64,000 nt of DNA from Empedobacter stercoris (GTDB lineage: Bacteria > Bacteroidota > Bacteroidia > Flavobacteriales > Weeksellaceae): positions 47,435 through 111,434 of the forward strand of contig NZ_JACXZC010000008.1 in the NCBI RefSeq assembly GCF_020281205.1. The letters run 5' to 3'. Below, in pieces: positions 17,363 through 26,248 of the stretch. The notes under the pieces were generated by a model, which saw only the letters and a program-made list of their open reading frames with translations, was not told where the DNA came from and searched no databases. How positions within the stretch are numbered: the first letter of the stretch is position 1; each line of letters begins with the position of its first letter. Made by a program: the position numbers and the translations under genes.

Positions 17363-18118
17363 TTAGATTCCTGCTTCTTCTTTAACCCAGTCGTAACCTT
17401 TTTCTTCTAACGCTAAAGCTAATTCTTTACCACCAGATTTGATGATTTTTCCGTCAGCTAAAACGTGTACAAAGTCAGGAACAATATAGTCTAATAAACG
17501 TTGGTAGTGTGTAATTACTAACACTCCATTGTTTTCATTTTTAAATTCATTTACACCATCCGCAACAATACGTAAAGCGTCAATATCTAAACCTGAATCT
17601 GTTTCGTCTAAGATTGCTAATGTTGGGTTTAACATTAACATTTGGAAAATTTCGTTACGCTTTTTCTCTCCTCCAGAGAAGCCTTCGTTAAGAGAACGAG
17701 ATAAGAAATCTTTTTTGATTCCTAATAAATCTGCTTTCTCACGAATTAATTTCAACATTTCTGAAGCTCCCATTTCTTCTAATCCTTGCGCTTTACGCGT
17801 TTCGTTGATCGAAGTTTTGATGAAGTTTGTTACAGAAACACCTGGAATTTCAATAGGATATTGAAAAGACATGAAAATACCTTTTTGTGCTCTTTCTTCT
17901 GGAGCCAACTCTAAGATAGATTCATCTTTAAATTCAATCTCACCATCAGTCACTTCGTATTCCTCTTTACCTGTAATTACATTTGATAAAGTTGATTTTC
18001 CAGCTCCGTTAGGTCCCATAATTGCGTGAACTTCTCCTGGATTAATTTGAAGGTTTAAACCTTTTAAAATTTCGCGCTCTTCAATACGAGCGTGTAAGTT
18101 TTTTATATTTAATAACAT
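17363..18118 (-). CDS. sufC: Fe-S cluster assembly ATPase SufC
   Basis: A 251-residue soluble ABC-type ATPase that powers the SufBC2D scaffold. Walker A is GPNGAGKST, the ABC signature is FSGGEKKRNEI, Walker B is LAILDETDSGLD, and the H-motif is ITHYQRLL. All are intact. It is followed by sufD and preceded, unusually, by a four-helix bundle gene instead of sufB. Confidence 0.98.
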   Translation of the reverse strand: MLLNIKNLHARIEEREILKGLNLQINPGEVHAIMGPNGAGKSTLSNVITGKEEYEVTDGEIEFKDESILELAPEERAQKGIFMSFQYPIEIPGVSVTNFIKTSINETRKAQGLEEMGASEMLKLIREKADLLGIKKDFLSRSLNEGFSGGEKKRNEIFQMLMLNPTLAILDETDSGLDIDALRIVADGVNEFKNENNGVLVITHYQRLLDYIVPDFVHVLADGKIIKSGGKELALALEEKGYDWVKEEAGI

Positions 18119-18157
18119 AATCTAATTTGTAAATTAGTTAATGTGATAATTTTCTAA

Positions 18158-18505
18158 TTATCTTGATTTTGATATACTTATTATTTTATTCACAATTTTA
18201 GAAATGTTTACCAATTTTTCGGTTAAACTTTCTGTATTTGGATAATTTTTAGATAATTGACATAATTCTAACCAATACTTGGTTTCATCAATTTCTTTTG
18301 CTGCAATCTTAAATTTGTGAATAAAATCATTCAAGCTTTCAGCGTTTTGAGCTTCTCTAATATTTGCTCCAATTGAAGTTCCTGATTTTAACAATTGATT
18401 TGAAATAACAAATCTTTTATTCATTTCAAGTTCTTCACAATATTCTATAATTAATAGTGAAAATTCTAAAGTTAATTTTAAAATAATATTATCTTTTTCC
18501 ATCAT
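18158..18505 (-). CDS. Four-helix bundle protein (S23/IVP-like) inside the suf operon
   Basis: A 115-residue, mostly helical protein of the four-helix bundle family first known from 23S rRNA intervening sequences. The motif SNQLLKSGTSIGANIREAQNAES is the family hallmark, followed by FIHKFKIAAKEIDETKYWLEL. Here it sits between sufB and sufC in the same orientation, with 39- and 41-base AT-rich flanks that contain partly mirrored words (AATTAGTTAATGTGA and TTCACATTAACCCATTAG). Those flanks suggest later insertion as a cassette. Its function, in or outside Fe-S assembly, is unknown. Confidence 0.88.
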   Translation of the reverse strand: MMEKDNIILKLTLEFSLLIIEYCEELEMNKRFVISNQLLKSGTSIGANIREAQNAESLNDFIHKFKIAAKEIDETKYWLELCQLSKNYPNTESLTEKLVNISKIVNKIISISKSR

Positions 18506-18546
18506 TAACTCATTGACAAATTTTCACATTAACCCATTAGTCAAAA

Positions 18547-20004
18547 CTATCCTACAGAACCTTCTAATGAGATTTCTAATAATTTTTTTGCTTCTACAGC
18601 AAACTCCATTGGTAATTTATCTAATACTTCGCGGCTAAATCCGTTTACGATTAATGCAATCGCTTTTTCTGTATCAATACCTCGTTGGTTACAATAAAAT
18701 AATTGATCTTCACCAATTTTAGAAGTTGTTGCTTCGTGTTCTAATTGAGCCGATTTATTTTCGATTTCAATATAAGGGAACGTGTGTGCTCCACATTCGT
18801 TACCCATCAATAATGAATCACACTGAGAGAAGTTACGTGCTCCTTCTGCATTTTTCATTACTTTCACTAAACCACGATAAGAGTTTTGAGATTTACCAGC
18901 AGAAATACCTTTCGAAATAATAGTCGATTTAGAATTTTTACCAATATGAATCATTTTTGTACCTGTATCTGCTTGTTGGTAATTATTTGTTACAGCAATT
19001 GAGTAAAACTCACCTACCGAATTATCACCTTTCAAGATACAAGATGGATATTTCCACGTTACAGCAGAACCAGTTTCTACTTGTGTCCACGATACTTTTG
19101 CGTTTTTCTCACAAACTGCACGTTTTGTTACAAAGTTGAAAACACCTCCTTTTCCTTTATCATCTCCTGGGTACCAGTTCTGAACAGTTGAATATTTAAT
19201 TTCAGCATCATCCATCACAAGTAACTCAACCACCGCAGCGTGTAATTGGTTTTCGTCACGCATAGGCGCTGTACAACCTTCTAAATATGATACATAAGAC
19301 CCTTCGTCCGCAATCAATAACGTACGTTCAAATTGTCCTGTTCCTGCAGAGTTGATACGGAAATATGTTGACAATTCCATTGGACAACGAACACCTTTTG
19401 GAATATAACAGAAAGATCCGTCCGAGAAAACTGCAGAGTTTAAAGCTGCATAAAAGTTATCTGTTGGTGGCACTACTTTACCAATATATTTTCTCACCAA
19501 TTCTGGATGCTCTTTAATGGCCTCCGAAATTGACATAAAAATAATTCCTTTTTCCGCTAACGTTTCGCGAAAAGTTGTTTTTACTGAAACTGAATCAAAA
19601 ACAACATCGATAGCAACTCCAGACAAACGTTTTTGTTCGTCTAAAGAAATTCCTAATTTCTCGAATGTTTTTAATAATTCAGGATCAACCTCATCTAAGC
19701 TTGCTAATTCTTTCTTAGGCTTTGGAGCTGCATAATACTGAATAGCCTGAAAATCTGGCTTTTCATAAGTTACGTTTGCCCACTCTGGTTCTTCCATCTT
19801 TTGCCAAGCACGGAAAGCTTCCAAACGCCATTCAGTCATCCATTCAGGCTCCTCTTTTTTGGCTGAAATAGCACGCACGATATCTTCATTCAATCCGACT
19901 GGAAAATCTTCATATTCCATCTCAGTCGTCCAACCAAACTCATATTGTTTTTGACTGGCAAGATCTTCACGTAGATCGTCTTCTGTATATTTTGTGTTAC
20001 TCAT
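18547..20004 (-). CDS. sufB: Fe-S cluster assembly scaffold SufB
   Basis: A 485-residue SufB, the scaffold on which the nascent cluster forms with SufC and SufD. It has the long N-terminal helical arm, the beta-helix with [20 protein letters not shown] and [21 protein letters not shown], and the C-terminal stretch [17 protein letters not shown] with a conserved Cys and His. Length is normal. It lies 4 bases after the secreted protein gene, so the two are in one transcript. Confidence 0.97.
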   Translation of the reverse strand: MSNTKYTEDDLREDLASQKQYEFGWTTEMEYEDFPVGLNEDIVRAISAKKEEPEWMTEWRLEAFRAWQKMEEPEWANVTYEKPDFQAIQYYAAPKPKKELASLDEVDPELLKTFEKLGISLDEQKRLSGVAIDVVFDSVSVKTTFRETLAEKGIIFMSISEAIKEHPELVRKYIGKVVPPTDNFYAALNSAVFSDGSFCYIPKGVRCPMELSTYFRINSAGTGQFERTLLIADEGSYVSYLEGCTAPMRDENQLHAAVVELLVMDDAEIKYSTVQNWYPGDDKGKGGVFNFVTKRAVCEKNAKVSWTQVETGSAVTWKYPSCILKGDNSVGEFYSIAVTNNYQQADTGTKMIHIGKNSKSTIISKGISAGKSQNSYRGLVKVMKNAEGARNFSQCDSLLMGNECGAHTFPYIEIENKSAQLEHEATTSKIGEDQLFYCNQRGIDTEKAIALIVNGFSREVLDKLPMEFAVEAKKLLEISLEGSVG

Positions 20005-20008
20005 CTTA

Positions 20009-20863
20009 TTATTTATAAAATGTATAGGTAAAATTAAACTGTAAAGGTTGCTGTTTATCAGCTTTATTTCCTAAAAATTTAAATTCTTTTAATCGTTGAT
20101 TTTGATCCAAAATAATTTCAAATAGTGATTGATTATTTTTCAAAATCTGATAGTTGTTTGATGAAATTAATTTAATTTCTGACCATACGCCTTCTTTCAA
20201 ATTAATTCGTTCTGATTTTGGTGCAACATCAGGCGTATATTCATTTATTTTGAATGGCACTTTGAATGTTGAACTGCTGTAACAAATCTTGTTCATGTCC
20301 TGACCTAATGATTTAGTAATTCTACAATTGTGCATCAATCGGTCTTCAAAACCTATTTTTTGTTCTAAATATGTTTTTTTTAACATCACATCTTCTTCTA
20401 ACCAAACGATATCAAAAAGCTTGTTTGCATTTTTAACATACATTTTATCTTGGTCGTAAAAAAATTGATTTGTTCTTGTTTCACTTCCTTTTCTCTCGAT
20501 TGTTTCCGAAGAAATCACACCATCTTTATAAGTATAATTTACTTTCATAGGCTTTGCTACCTCTTCTGTCAATTCGAAATCAAGAAGGTTTTCGTTTACA
20601 TCATAAGTTGCTTTATAAGCTACTTTTTTATTTGATGCATTGGTAATGGTAATCGTTTTTATTTTAGATTCGTTCAAATCCAACGCTTTTATAAAAGGTT
20701 TTATTCCGAACAATCCAAAAAACAAATGTTCTGAATAAGCTTTATTTAACTTTTTAGATGTTTCTGTTGGTTGAAAAACCATCAAATCTTTTTCTACAAT
20801 TGTATTTTGTGCCGAAGCAACAAAACCAATCATACACGAAATAAATAAAGCTAAATTTCTCAT
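20009..20863 (-). CDS. Hypothetical secreted protein between sufA and sufB
   Basis: A 284-residue protein I do not recognise. The start at 20861-20863 gives a clean signal peptide ([19 protein letters not shown], cleavage after AQ or SA). The open frame reaches 20938 but would then overlap sufA, so I use the internal ATG, one base from the sufA stop. The mature part is rich in beta-like alternation and lysine and has no cysteine cluster. It is probably periplasmic or outer-membrane associated. Its place in the operon, 1 base after sufA and 4 before sufB, is odd for an exported protein. Confidence 0.75.
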   Translation of the reverse strand: MRNLALFISCMIGFVASAQNTIVEKDLMVFQPTETSKKLNKAYSEHLFFGLFGIKPFIKALDLNESKIKTITITNASNKKVAYKATYDVNENLLDFELTEEVAKPMKVNYTYKDGVISSETIERKGSETRTNQFFYDQDKMYVKNANKLFDIVWLEEDVMLKKTYLEQKIGFEDRLMHNCRITKSLGQDMNKICYSSSTFKVPFKINEYTPDVAPKSERINLKEGVWSEIKLISSNNYQILKNNQSLFEIILDQNQRLKEFKFLGNKADKQQPLQFNFTYTFYK

Positions 20864-20864
20864 C

Positions 20865-21194
20865 TTAAACAGCAAAACTTTCACCACAACCACACGTACG
20901 AGACGCGTTTGGATTGTTGAATACAAATCCTTTTCCATTCAATCCACCAGAATATTCTAATGTCATTCCAACAAGGTATAAAAATGATTTTTTGTCAACC
21001 AAAATTTTAACACCGTTGTCGTCAAACAATTTGTCATCTGCACCTTGTTCTTTTGTAAACTCTAAATTATAGTTTAATCCAGAACATCCGCCACTTGTAA
21101 CTCCTACACGAACAAAAGACTCCTCGATAGAAGTTCCTTCTTCTTGTAAAAGTGCAATTATTTTATTTTTTGCTGATTCTGAAACCTTAATCAT
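20865..21194 (-). CDS. sufA: HesB/IscA-type Fe-S assembly protein (SufA-like)
   Basis: A 109-residue A-type carrier that accepts clusters from the SufBCD scaffold and passes them to target proteins. The three ligand cysteines are C37 in GGCSG and the CxC at 101-103 in TCGCGES, all present. It is the first gene of the suf operon, with a well-formed promoter upstream at 21215-21243. A-type paralogues (SufA, IscA, ErpA) are hard to tell apart; the suf context favours SufA. Confidence 0.92.
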   Translation of the reverse strand: MIKVSESAKNKIIALLQEEGTSIEESFVRVGVTSGGCSGLNYNLEFTKEQGADDKLFDDNGVKILVDKKSFLYLVGMTLEYSGGLNGKGFVFNNPNASRTCGCGESFAV

Positions 21195-21214
21195 TTGATT
21201 CTATTTTTATATTG

Positions 21215-21243
21215 CAAAGATACTTATTTAAAATGAATTCAAA
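21215..21243 (-). promoter_or_regulatory. Promoter of the suf operon
   Basis: On the minus strand, -33 TTTG (21240-21243) and -7 TATCTTTG (21215-21222) are spaced by 17 bp, an excellent match to the Bacteroidota consensus. It lies 20 bases before sufA. No clear Fur or IscR site was recognised. Confidence 0.7.
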
Positions 21244-21312
21244 TAATGAACGATATAAATATTAACAATCGCTTAAGTTATATTATTTATCGCCAACTAA
21301 AATTGGATCAAA

Positions 21313-22284
21313 TTACTTCAATCCTAATTTTACTCGTGTACGTTTCAGCACCTTTTGAGCAACATCTCTTGCTTTTAAAGCACCATTTTCTAAAAACGCA
21401 TCCAATGTATCTTTATCATTCATCAATTCATCAAAACGAACTCTTGCATCAGCATACTTTTCTAAAATCAATTCGTACAACGCTTGTTTTGCATGTCCGT
21501 AACCATAGCCACCTTTCAAATAATTTTGACGCATTTCCTCTATTTGCACAGGAGAAGCCAATAATTTGTATAAAGCAAAAACATTATCTGTGTCAGGATT
21601 TTTAGGATCTTCCAACGGCGTAGAGTCTGTCTCAATTGACATTACTTGCTTGCGCAATTGTTTTTCTGGTAAGAAAATATTGATAAAGTTATTTCTTGAT
21701 TTAGACATTTTATTCCCATCTGTTCCAGGAATCAACATTATATTTTCGTCGATTGCTGCTTGTGGTAATACAAATGTTTCGCCCATTTGATGATTAAATT
21801 TCTCTGCAACACTGCGTGTAATTTCTAAATGTTGCAATTGATCTTTCCCTACAGGCACAACTTCCGCATCATACAATAAAATATCAGCTGCCATTAAAAT
21901 TGGATACGTAAACAAACCAGCATTCACGTCAGCTAAGTAATCAGCTTTGTCTTTGAAAGAATGCGCTAATGTAAGACGTTGAAAAGGGAAAAAGTTTAAT
22001 AAATACCACGTCAATTCTGTTGTTTCTGCAACATCGGATTGACGGTAAAAAACTACTTTCGAAGGATCTAAACCTAATGCCAGCCAAGTTGCAGCCACTT
22101 CGTACGTATTTTGTTTTAAGACTTCCGCATCTTTAATTTGCGTTAAAGCGTGTAAATCAGCAATAAAAATGAAAGAGTCATTTCCTTCTTTCTCCGTTAA
22201 TTCGATTGCGGGAGAAATTGCTCCTAAAATATTTCCTAAGTGCGGAGTTCCAGTAGCTTGAACTCCTGTAAGTATTCTTGGCAT
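21313..22284 (-). CDS. trpS: Tryptophan--tRNA ligase
   Basis: A 323-residue class I aminoacyl-tRNA synthetase that charges tRNA-Trp. The HIGH-like motif is GTPHLGN near residue 14 and the KMSKS loop is KMSKSRNN, both intact. The tryptophan pocket region includes VPVGKDQLQHLEITR. Length is normal. It is monocistronic, with a TATCTTTG box on the minus strand at 22305-22312. Confidence 0.97.
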   Translation of the reverse strand: MPRILTGVQATGTPHLGNILGAISPAIELTEKEGNDSFIFIADLHALTQIKDAEVLKQNTYEVAATWLALGLDPSKVVFYRQSDVAETTELTWYLLNFFPFQRLTLAHSFKDKADYLADVNAGLFTYPILMAADILLYDAEVVPVGKDQLQHLEITRSVAEKFNHQMGETFVLPQAAIDENIMLIPGTDGNKMSKSRNNFINIFLPEKQLRKQVMSIETDSTPLEDPKNPDTDNVFALYKLLASPVQIEEMRQNYLKGGYGYGHAKQALYELILEKYADARVRFDELMNDKDTLDAFLENGALKARDVAQKVLKRTRVKLGLK

Positions 22285-22304
22285 TTGTTTAAAAATTTAA
22301 GGAA

Positions 22305-22312
22305 CAAAGATA
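22305..22312 (-). promoter_or_regulatory. Promoter -7 box of trpS
   Basis: TATCTTTG on the minus strand, 20 bases upstream of trpS, with TTG on the same strand 21 bp further up. Confidence 0.5.
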
Positions 22313-22395
22313 AACTTAATCAACGAAATGCACCAATTGTAATGAGAAGTTTATTTGAATTAATTGACAAGAATGACGAAAAACATATGGACGAA

Positions 22396-23067
22396 CTAAA
22401 AAAGCTTTCCAATTTGTCGAAATGGCCAAGAAATTGTGCGACCTACTTTTCTTAAAATAGTTGGAGATTTATAATAACTTACAACAGTAGCACCTAAAGT
22501 AACTTCACTTGCTTCGTTATTACTTACAATTTTTTGACAAACTTCGGGATTACTAAAAGTAAATGATTGAATTTTATCAACAGAATATTCTTTGTATTCA
22601 ATTTCGTAATTTGACTGTCCTTTAGGAACTTTAAGTTCAAATTTCCCATCTTGATTTGTAACTGATATTTTGTTACTTTCTTTCAACTTAATTTCTGCAT
22701 CCGAAATAGGGAATCCATTTGTATCATACAATAAACCTTGTACAATAATCGAGTCATTTTCGGTTTGTGCTTTTGTGATAGTTGAAAAACTTAAAAATCC
22801 AACTAAAGAAGAAAGTTGCAACCATCTTTTGGATTGATTAGAAATAGATTTTGAAGCTTCGTACGAATTAAATTGTTCTAAATTTCTGGTTTTGATTTTT
22901 ACACAAGCAGTAGGATTATCATTCAGAAACGATTTTAATTCTTTGAATGAATAATGATCCAAATCGTGAACACATTTAGAACAAACATTACAAAACTTTT
23001 GTTGATCAGAAACCGAATTCATTTCCATCCAATTCTGTTTACATTTCTTCTCTATTTGTAGTTCCAT
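22396..23067 (-). CDS. Carboxypeptidase-regulatory-domain protein with N-terminal Cys cluster
   Basis: A 223-residue protein. The N-terminus has a cysteine set (C9, C26, C29, C32, plus C55) in the pattern FCNVCSKCV, which looks like a small metal-binding unit. A hydrophobic segment at 82-100 ends in TKAQ, like an internal signal sequence. Residues about 106-165 form a CarboxypepD_reg-like beta-sandwich (GLLYDTNGFPISDAEIKLK), as seen at the front of TonB-dependent receptors. The Cys part would stay in the cytoplasm and the sandwich in the periplasm. It diverges from tonB. The exact role is unknown. Confidence 0.75.
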   Translation of the reverse strand: MELQIEKKCKQNWMEMNSVSDQQKFCNVCSKCVHDLDHYSFKELKSFLNDNPTACVKIKTRNLEQFNSYEASKSISNQSKRWLQLSSLVGFLSFSTITKAQTENDSIIVQGLLYDTNGFPISDAEIKLKESNKISVTNQDGKFELKVPKGQSNYEIEYKEYSVDKIQSFTFSNPEVCQKIVSNNEASEVTLGATVVSYYKSPTILRKVGRTISWPFRQIGKLF

Positions 23068-23187
23068 AAAATTGACTTTTTAATAAAATTAAACTTTTTT
23101 CGAAAATTTTTCAAACCTCAACCAACCTTTTTACAAAAAGATGAATCTATAAAGAAAAAAGATTCATTAACCTTAAATTATATTGAT

Positions 23188-24135
23188 ATGAGTAACAAAG
23201 CTTTTTTAGACATTCTTTTCGAAAATCGAAACAAAGAATATGGTGCGTATCAACTAAGACAAGTTGCAAGCCAAGATTTGATGAAGTCTCTTTTTGTAGG
23301 GATTGGTATTGTTGCATTAATTACTGGTGCAACTATTTATGCAAATAATAGAACGATGAATGCTACAACAATTGATGAAAATAGTGTAATAGTTTGTCCG
23401 ATTAATATTCCTGAAACTCCTCCAATCGAGAAAAAAGAAGTTGTAATTCCTCCAAAAGAAGATCCACCGATGGAAGAAAAAACAATTCAATTGAAAACAG
23501 AACAAGTGAAATATGTTATCCCAACACCAAAAGAGAATCCTCAAGTTGAAGAAACGATAAAACCTGTTAATGAATTGAAAGGTGTTGATCTTGGAACAGA
23601 AAATAGAGAAGGAATCGCATCAACTGGACAAGTTGGTGGCGGCGAAGTAAGTGACACAGGAAATAAAACTGGCGGACAAAACACAAGTATTGCAGAAGGA
23701 CCAAAAGTTGAAAAACCTGTGATCAATACGAATGTTACAATTACAGCTAAAAATGCTGCTGTAATGGCGATTTATCCTGGTTGTGAAAATGAAAGTAAAA
23801 AAGGAAATGCTGCTTTAACAAAATGTATGAGCGATAAAATCTCAAAAGAATTGGGATATGAATTAAGTGATTTTGGTGAAACTGCATCTCGAAATAATTT
23901 GAGTACAGCGGTTGCAAAAATGCAATTTGTCGTGAATAAAAATGGTGAAATTTCGCAGGTAAAACCGTTAAGCGGAAGTAATCAAGATTTAGGAAAAGAA
24001 GCTAAATCTGCATTAGAACGAATCAATAAACAAATTCTACGAAAAGGTAAAAAAATAACACCTGCCAAATTAGAAGATGGTTCTGATGCAAATTTAATTT
24101 TCTCTATCCCTGTCAAATTTCAAACAGCAGAATAA
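23188..24135 (+). CDS. TonB-family energy transducer
   Basis: A 315-residue TonB-like protein that couples the inner-membrane proton motive force to outer-membrane receptors. It has a cytoplasmic N-terminus (FLDILFENRNKEYGAYQLR, usual in Bacteroidota TonB), a membrane segment at about 33-51, a Pro/Glu/Lys-rich periplasmic linker (about 70-125), and a TonB-like C-terminal domain with AVAKMQFVVNKNGEISQVKP. ExbB and ExbD are not in the window, so it must use a motor encoded elsewhere. Confidence 0.88.
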   Translation: MSNKAFLDILFENRNKEYGAYQLRQVASQDLMKSLFVGIGIVALITGATIYANNRTMNATTIDENSVIVCPINIPETPPIEKKEVVIPPKEDPPMEEKTIQLKTEQVKYVIPTPKENPQVEETIKPVNELKGVDLGTENREGIASTGQVGGGEVSDTGNKTGGQNTSIAEGPKVEKPVINTNVTITAKNAAVMAIYPGCENESKKGNAALTKCMSDKISKELGYELSDFGETASRNNLSTAVAKMQFVVNKNGEISQVKPLSGSNQDLGKEAKSALERINKQILRKGKKITPAKLEDGSDANLIFSIPVKFQTAE

Positions 24136-24308
24136 TTAATCATACTTTTCTTTCTGAAACCATTGCATTCTATTTTTGAGTGTGATGGTTTCATCTTGTT
24201 TAAGAAATAATTTCTCAAAAAAACTTAGCTAAAAATGAATATATATCGTATAAAATTTAAGTTTTAAGTCAATCTTAACACAATAAAATTGTAACTTCGT
24301 CGCGAATT

Positions 24309-24503
24309 ATGAATAAGAGTATTGTTTACGGATTGATTGGTTTCGGTTATTTTTTGATCGGAATTTTTACTTGGAAATATCAGTTTTTTATCGTCAAATT
24401 AGATGATACAAACGCGATGTTAATGGGGATTTTATTTATTGTTTATGGAGCTTTTCGCGTATATCGTGGAATAAAATCTTATAAAAATGATCAAAAAAAT
24501 TAG
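24309..24503 (+). CDS. Small two-helix membrane protein
   Basis: A 64-residue protein with two membrane segments (about 6-23 and 38-52) joined by a short loop, and a basic Lys-rich C-terminus. I do not recognise a family. Its last 17 bases overlap the start of the PstS-like gene, so it is real and co-translated with it. It may anchor or assist that lipoprotein; this is inference. The 173-base gap before it holds an imperfect 9-bp dyad (24155-24163 with 24185-24193) and little else. Confidence 0.7.
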   Translation: MNKSIVYGLIGFGYFLIGIFTWKYQFFIVKLDDTNAMLMGILFIVYGAFRVYRGIKSYKNDQKN

Positions 24504-25428
24504 TTTACTTTCACTTTCAGCCTTTCTCGTTTTTTCCACTTTTAGTTGTAAAGACAAAGAAAAATTAACAAAAGCCGAACAAAAAACTCCTGTTAAACGA
24601 GCTTTACACGAATATGGAAATTTGACAATGACTGTAGATCCAAGTTTTAAAAATTTGGCTAATTCGTTGGCAAATATGTATATGGTTGATTATCCAGATG
24701 TAAAAATCACAATAAATGAAGAGATTGAAGAAAAAGCAATCAAAGATTTTTATGAAGGTAAAATTCCATTATTAATGGTAAGTAAACCGTTAACAAAAGC
24801 ACAAGAACAACACTTATTTAACAAAACGACAACCAAGTATATCTCATCTGTAATTGCATTAGATGCAACTGCTTTCATTACTTCTGTTGATCATCCAATC
24901 AATTCTATTACGACTACAGATATCAAAGATAATTTGTATAAAAATGATCCGAAAATGACCTTTGTTTTTGATCATCCAAACTCTGCCAATTACAATACTG
25001 TAAATGATAAACTAAAATTAACAGTAGAAAAAGGGGCAAAAGTAAATGCAATGGGCGATGCAGAAAAAGTGATTGATTATTTGCAAAAAGATAAAACAGC
25101 AATCGGGATTATAGGCTTGAATATTTTGAGCGACAAAGGAAATCCGAAAGTTGAAGAATACCTAAAAAAGGTAAAAATATTAGCCATTGCAGATGATAAA
25201 GGAAATTTAGCATTACCAACTATTCCGAATTTGAAATATGGTGTTTATCCTTTTTATCGCGAAATTTATATCCTAAAAAATGAAGTTGGTTTTGGAATTG
25301 GCGCTGGATTTACGCGATTTGTAGGATCACAACGTGGACAGAAAATTGTGACGCGCGAAAGTCTTCAACCTTATTACATATTTAAAAGAGAAGTTCAGAT
25401 TAATAATTTAGAACAACCGATACAATAA
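24487..25428 (+). CDS. PstS-like substrate-binding lipoprotein
   Basis: A 313-residue periplasmic-binding-protein-like lipoprotein. The signal ends in the lipobox STFSC with C21. The mature part follows the phosphate-binding PBP-like layout (LTMTVDPSFKNLANSLANMY, then a late TRFVGSQRGQKIVTRESLQPYY). No ABC permease or ATPase genes are near, and the phosphate ligands of true PstS are not evident, so a transport role is doubtful. In Bacteroidota such proteins are often encoded near tonB/exb genes, as here. Confidence 0.83.
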   Translation: MIKKISLLSLSAFLVFSTFSCKDKEKLTKAEQKTPVKRALHEYGNLTMTVDPSFKNLANSLANMYMVDYPDVKITINEEIEEKAIKDFYEGKIPLLMVSKPLTKAQEQHLFNKTTTKYISSVIALDATAFITSVDHPINSITTTDIKDNLYKNDPKMTFVFDHPNSANYNTVNDKLKLTVEKGAKVNAMGDAEKVIDYLQKDKTAIGIIGLNILSDKGNPKVEEYLKKVKILAIADDKGNLALPTIPNLKYGVYPFYREIYILKNEVGFGIGAGFTRFVGSQRGQKIVTRESLQPYYIFKREVQINNLEQPIQ

Positions 25429-25458
25429 CAAAAACCTTCCGAATTGGAAGGTTTTTTT
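25429..25458. terminator. Terminator between the PstS-like and GLPGLI genes
   Basis: AAAAACCTTCC and GGAAGGTTTTT pair across GAATT; a T-run follows. It lies between convergent genes. Confidence 0.88.
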
Positions 25459-25459
25459 A

Positions 25460-26215
25460 TTAATCTTTACTAACCCCCTCACTAATCATTTCATTCTGTT
25501 TATCAATAATTTCTTTATAATTGACTTTATATTCTTCTAATGAAACAATTTTTCCTTTTTTAGGAAGTTCTAATTTATTCTTTTTATTTTCTATTATGGA
25601 AACGGCTTTATAAGAAATCACAGTATTAATATCATCATTATTCACCTGTACAACCTCTAAGATTAACCCTGGTAATCCCTGATATTTATCCGGACCAGTT
25701 TTATAAGGCAAATCAACTGCATACCATGCTGTTAAATTAACATCTTTTATTTTTGCTGTAGCTTTTTTAACATTGAATCCATTTATTGTTTTTGTTTCTT
25801 TCGTAAGAACCCAATTAAAGTTTTGCAATGTATCCTTTATAACAAACTTTTTTCCATAAACATCAGCTTCATGGTAATAAAATCCAGATACAAATTGTTT
25901 TACTAAATCACCATTTCCTCCATTCGAAGATAATGTATAGCTTGTTGTTCTTGATCCTTCATTATTATTATCAATTTTTTCGTACGCTTTATAATTAGAA
26001 ATTTCTTTATTGGTTATTAAACTAAATTCTTTTGGAATCTTCATTTGTTCATTTAGTCTTTTTACAACCTCTGATTTTGATAGCTTTACATCATTTACAG
26101 TCATAGAATAATTTGACTTTTGCGCATCAAAAATTGTATACTTTTCGTACAAAACTTCAATATTTTGTGCATAAATATTGAATGAAAGAATAAAAAGTAA
26201 TAACGATAATTTCAT
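25460..26215 (-). CDS. GLPGLI family secreted protein
   Basis: A 251-residue exported protein of the Bacteroidota GLPGLI family, named for the motif seen here as KYQGLPGLILEV. A signal peptide (MKLSLLLFILSFNIYAQ) is clear. The family has no known activity. It is the last gene of a leftward cluster with the PorP/SprF protein and the large T9SS-sorted protein, 33 bases after the former. Confidence 0.9.
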   Translation of the reverse strand: MKLSLLLFILSFNIYAQNIEVLYEKYTIFDAQKSNYSMTVNDVKLSKSEVVKRLNEQMKIPKEFSLITNKEISNYKAYEKIDNNNEGSRTTSYTLSSNGGNGDLVKQFVSGFYYHEADVYGKKFVIKDTLQNFNWVLTKETKTINGFNVKKATAKIKDVNLTAWYAVDLPYKTGPDKYQGLPGLILEVVQVNNDDINTVISYKAVSIIENKKNKLELPKKGKIVSLEEYKVNYKEIIDKQNEMISEGVSKD

Positions 26216-26248
26216 AGTATAATTGTTTAGTGTTTTATACTTAAATCA

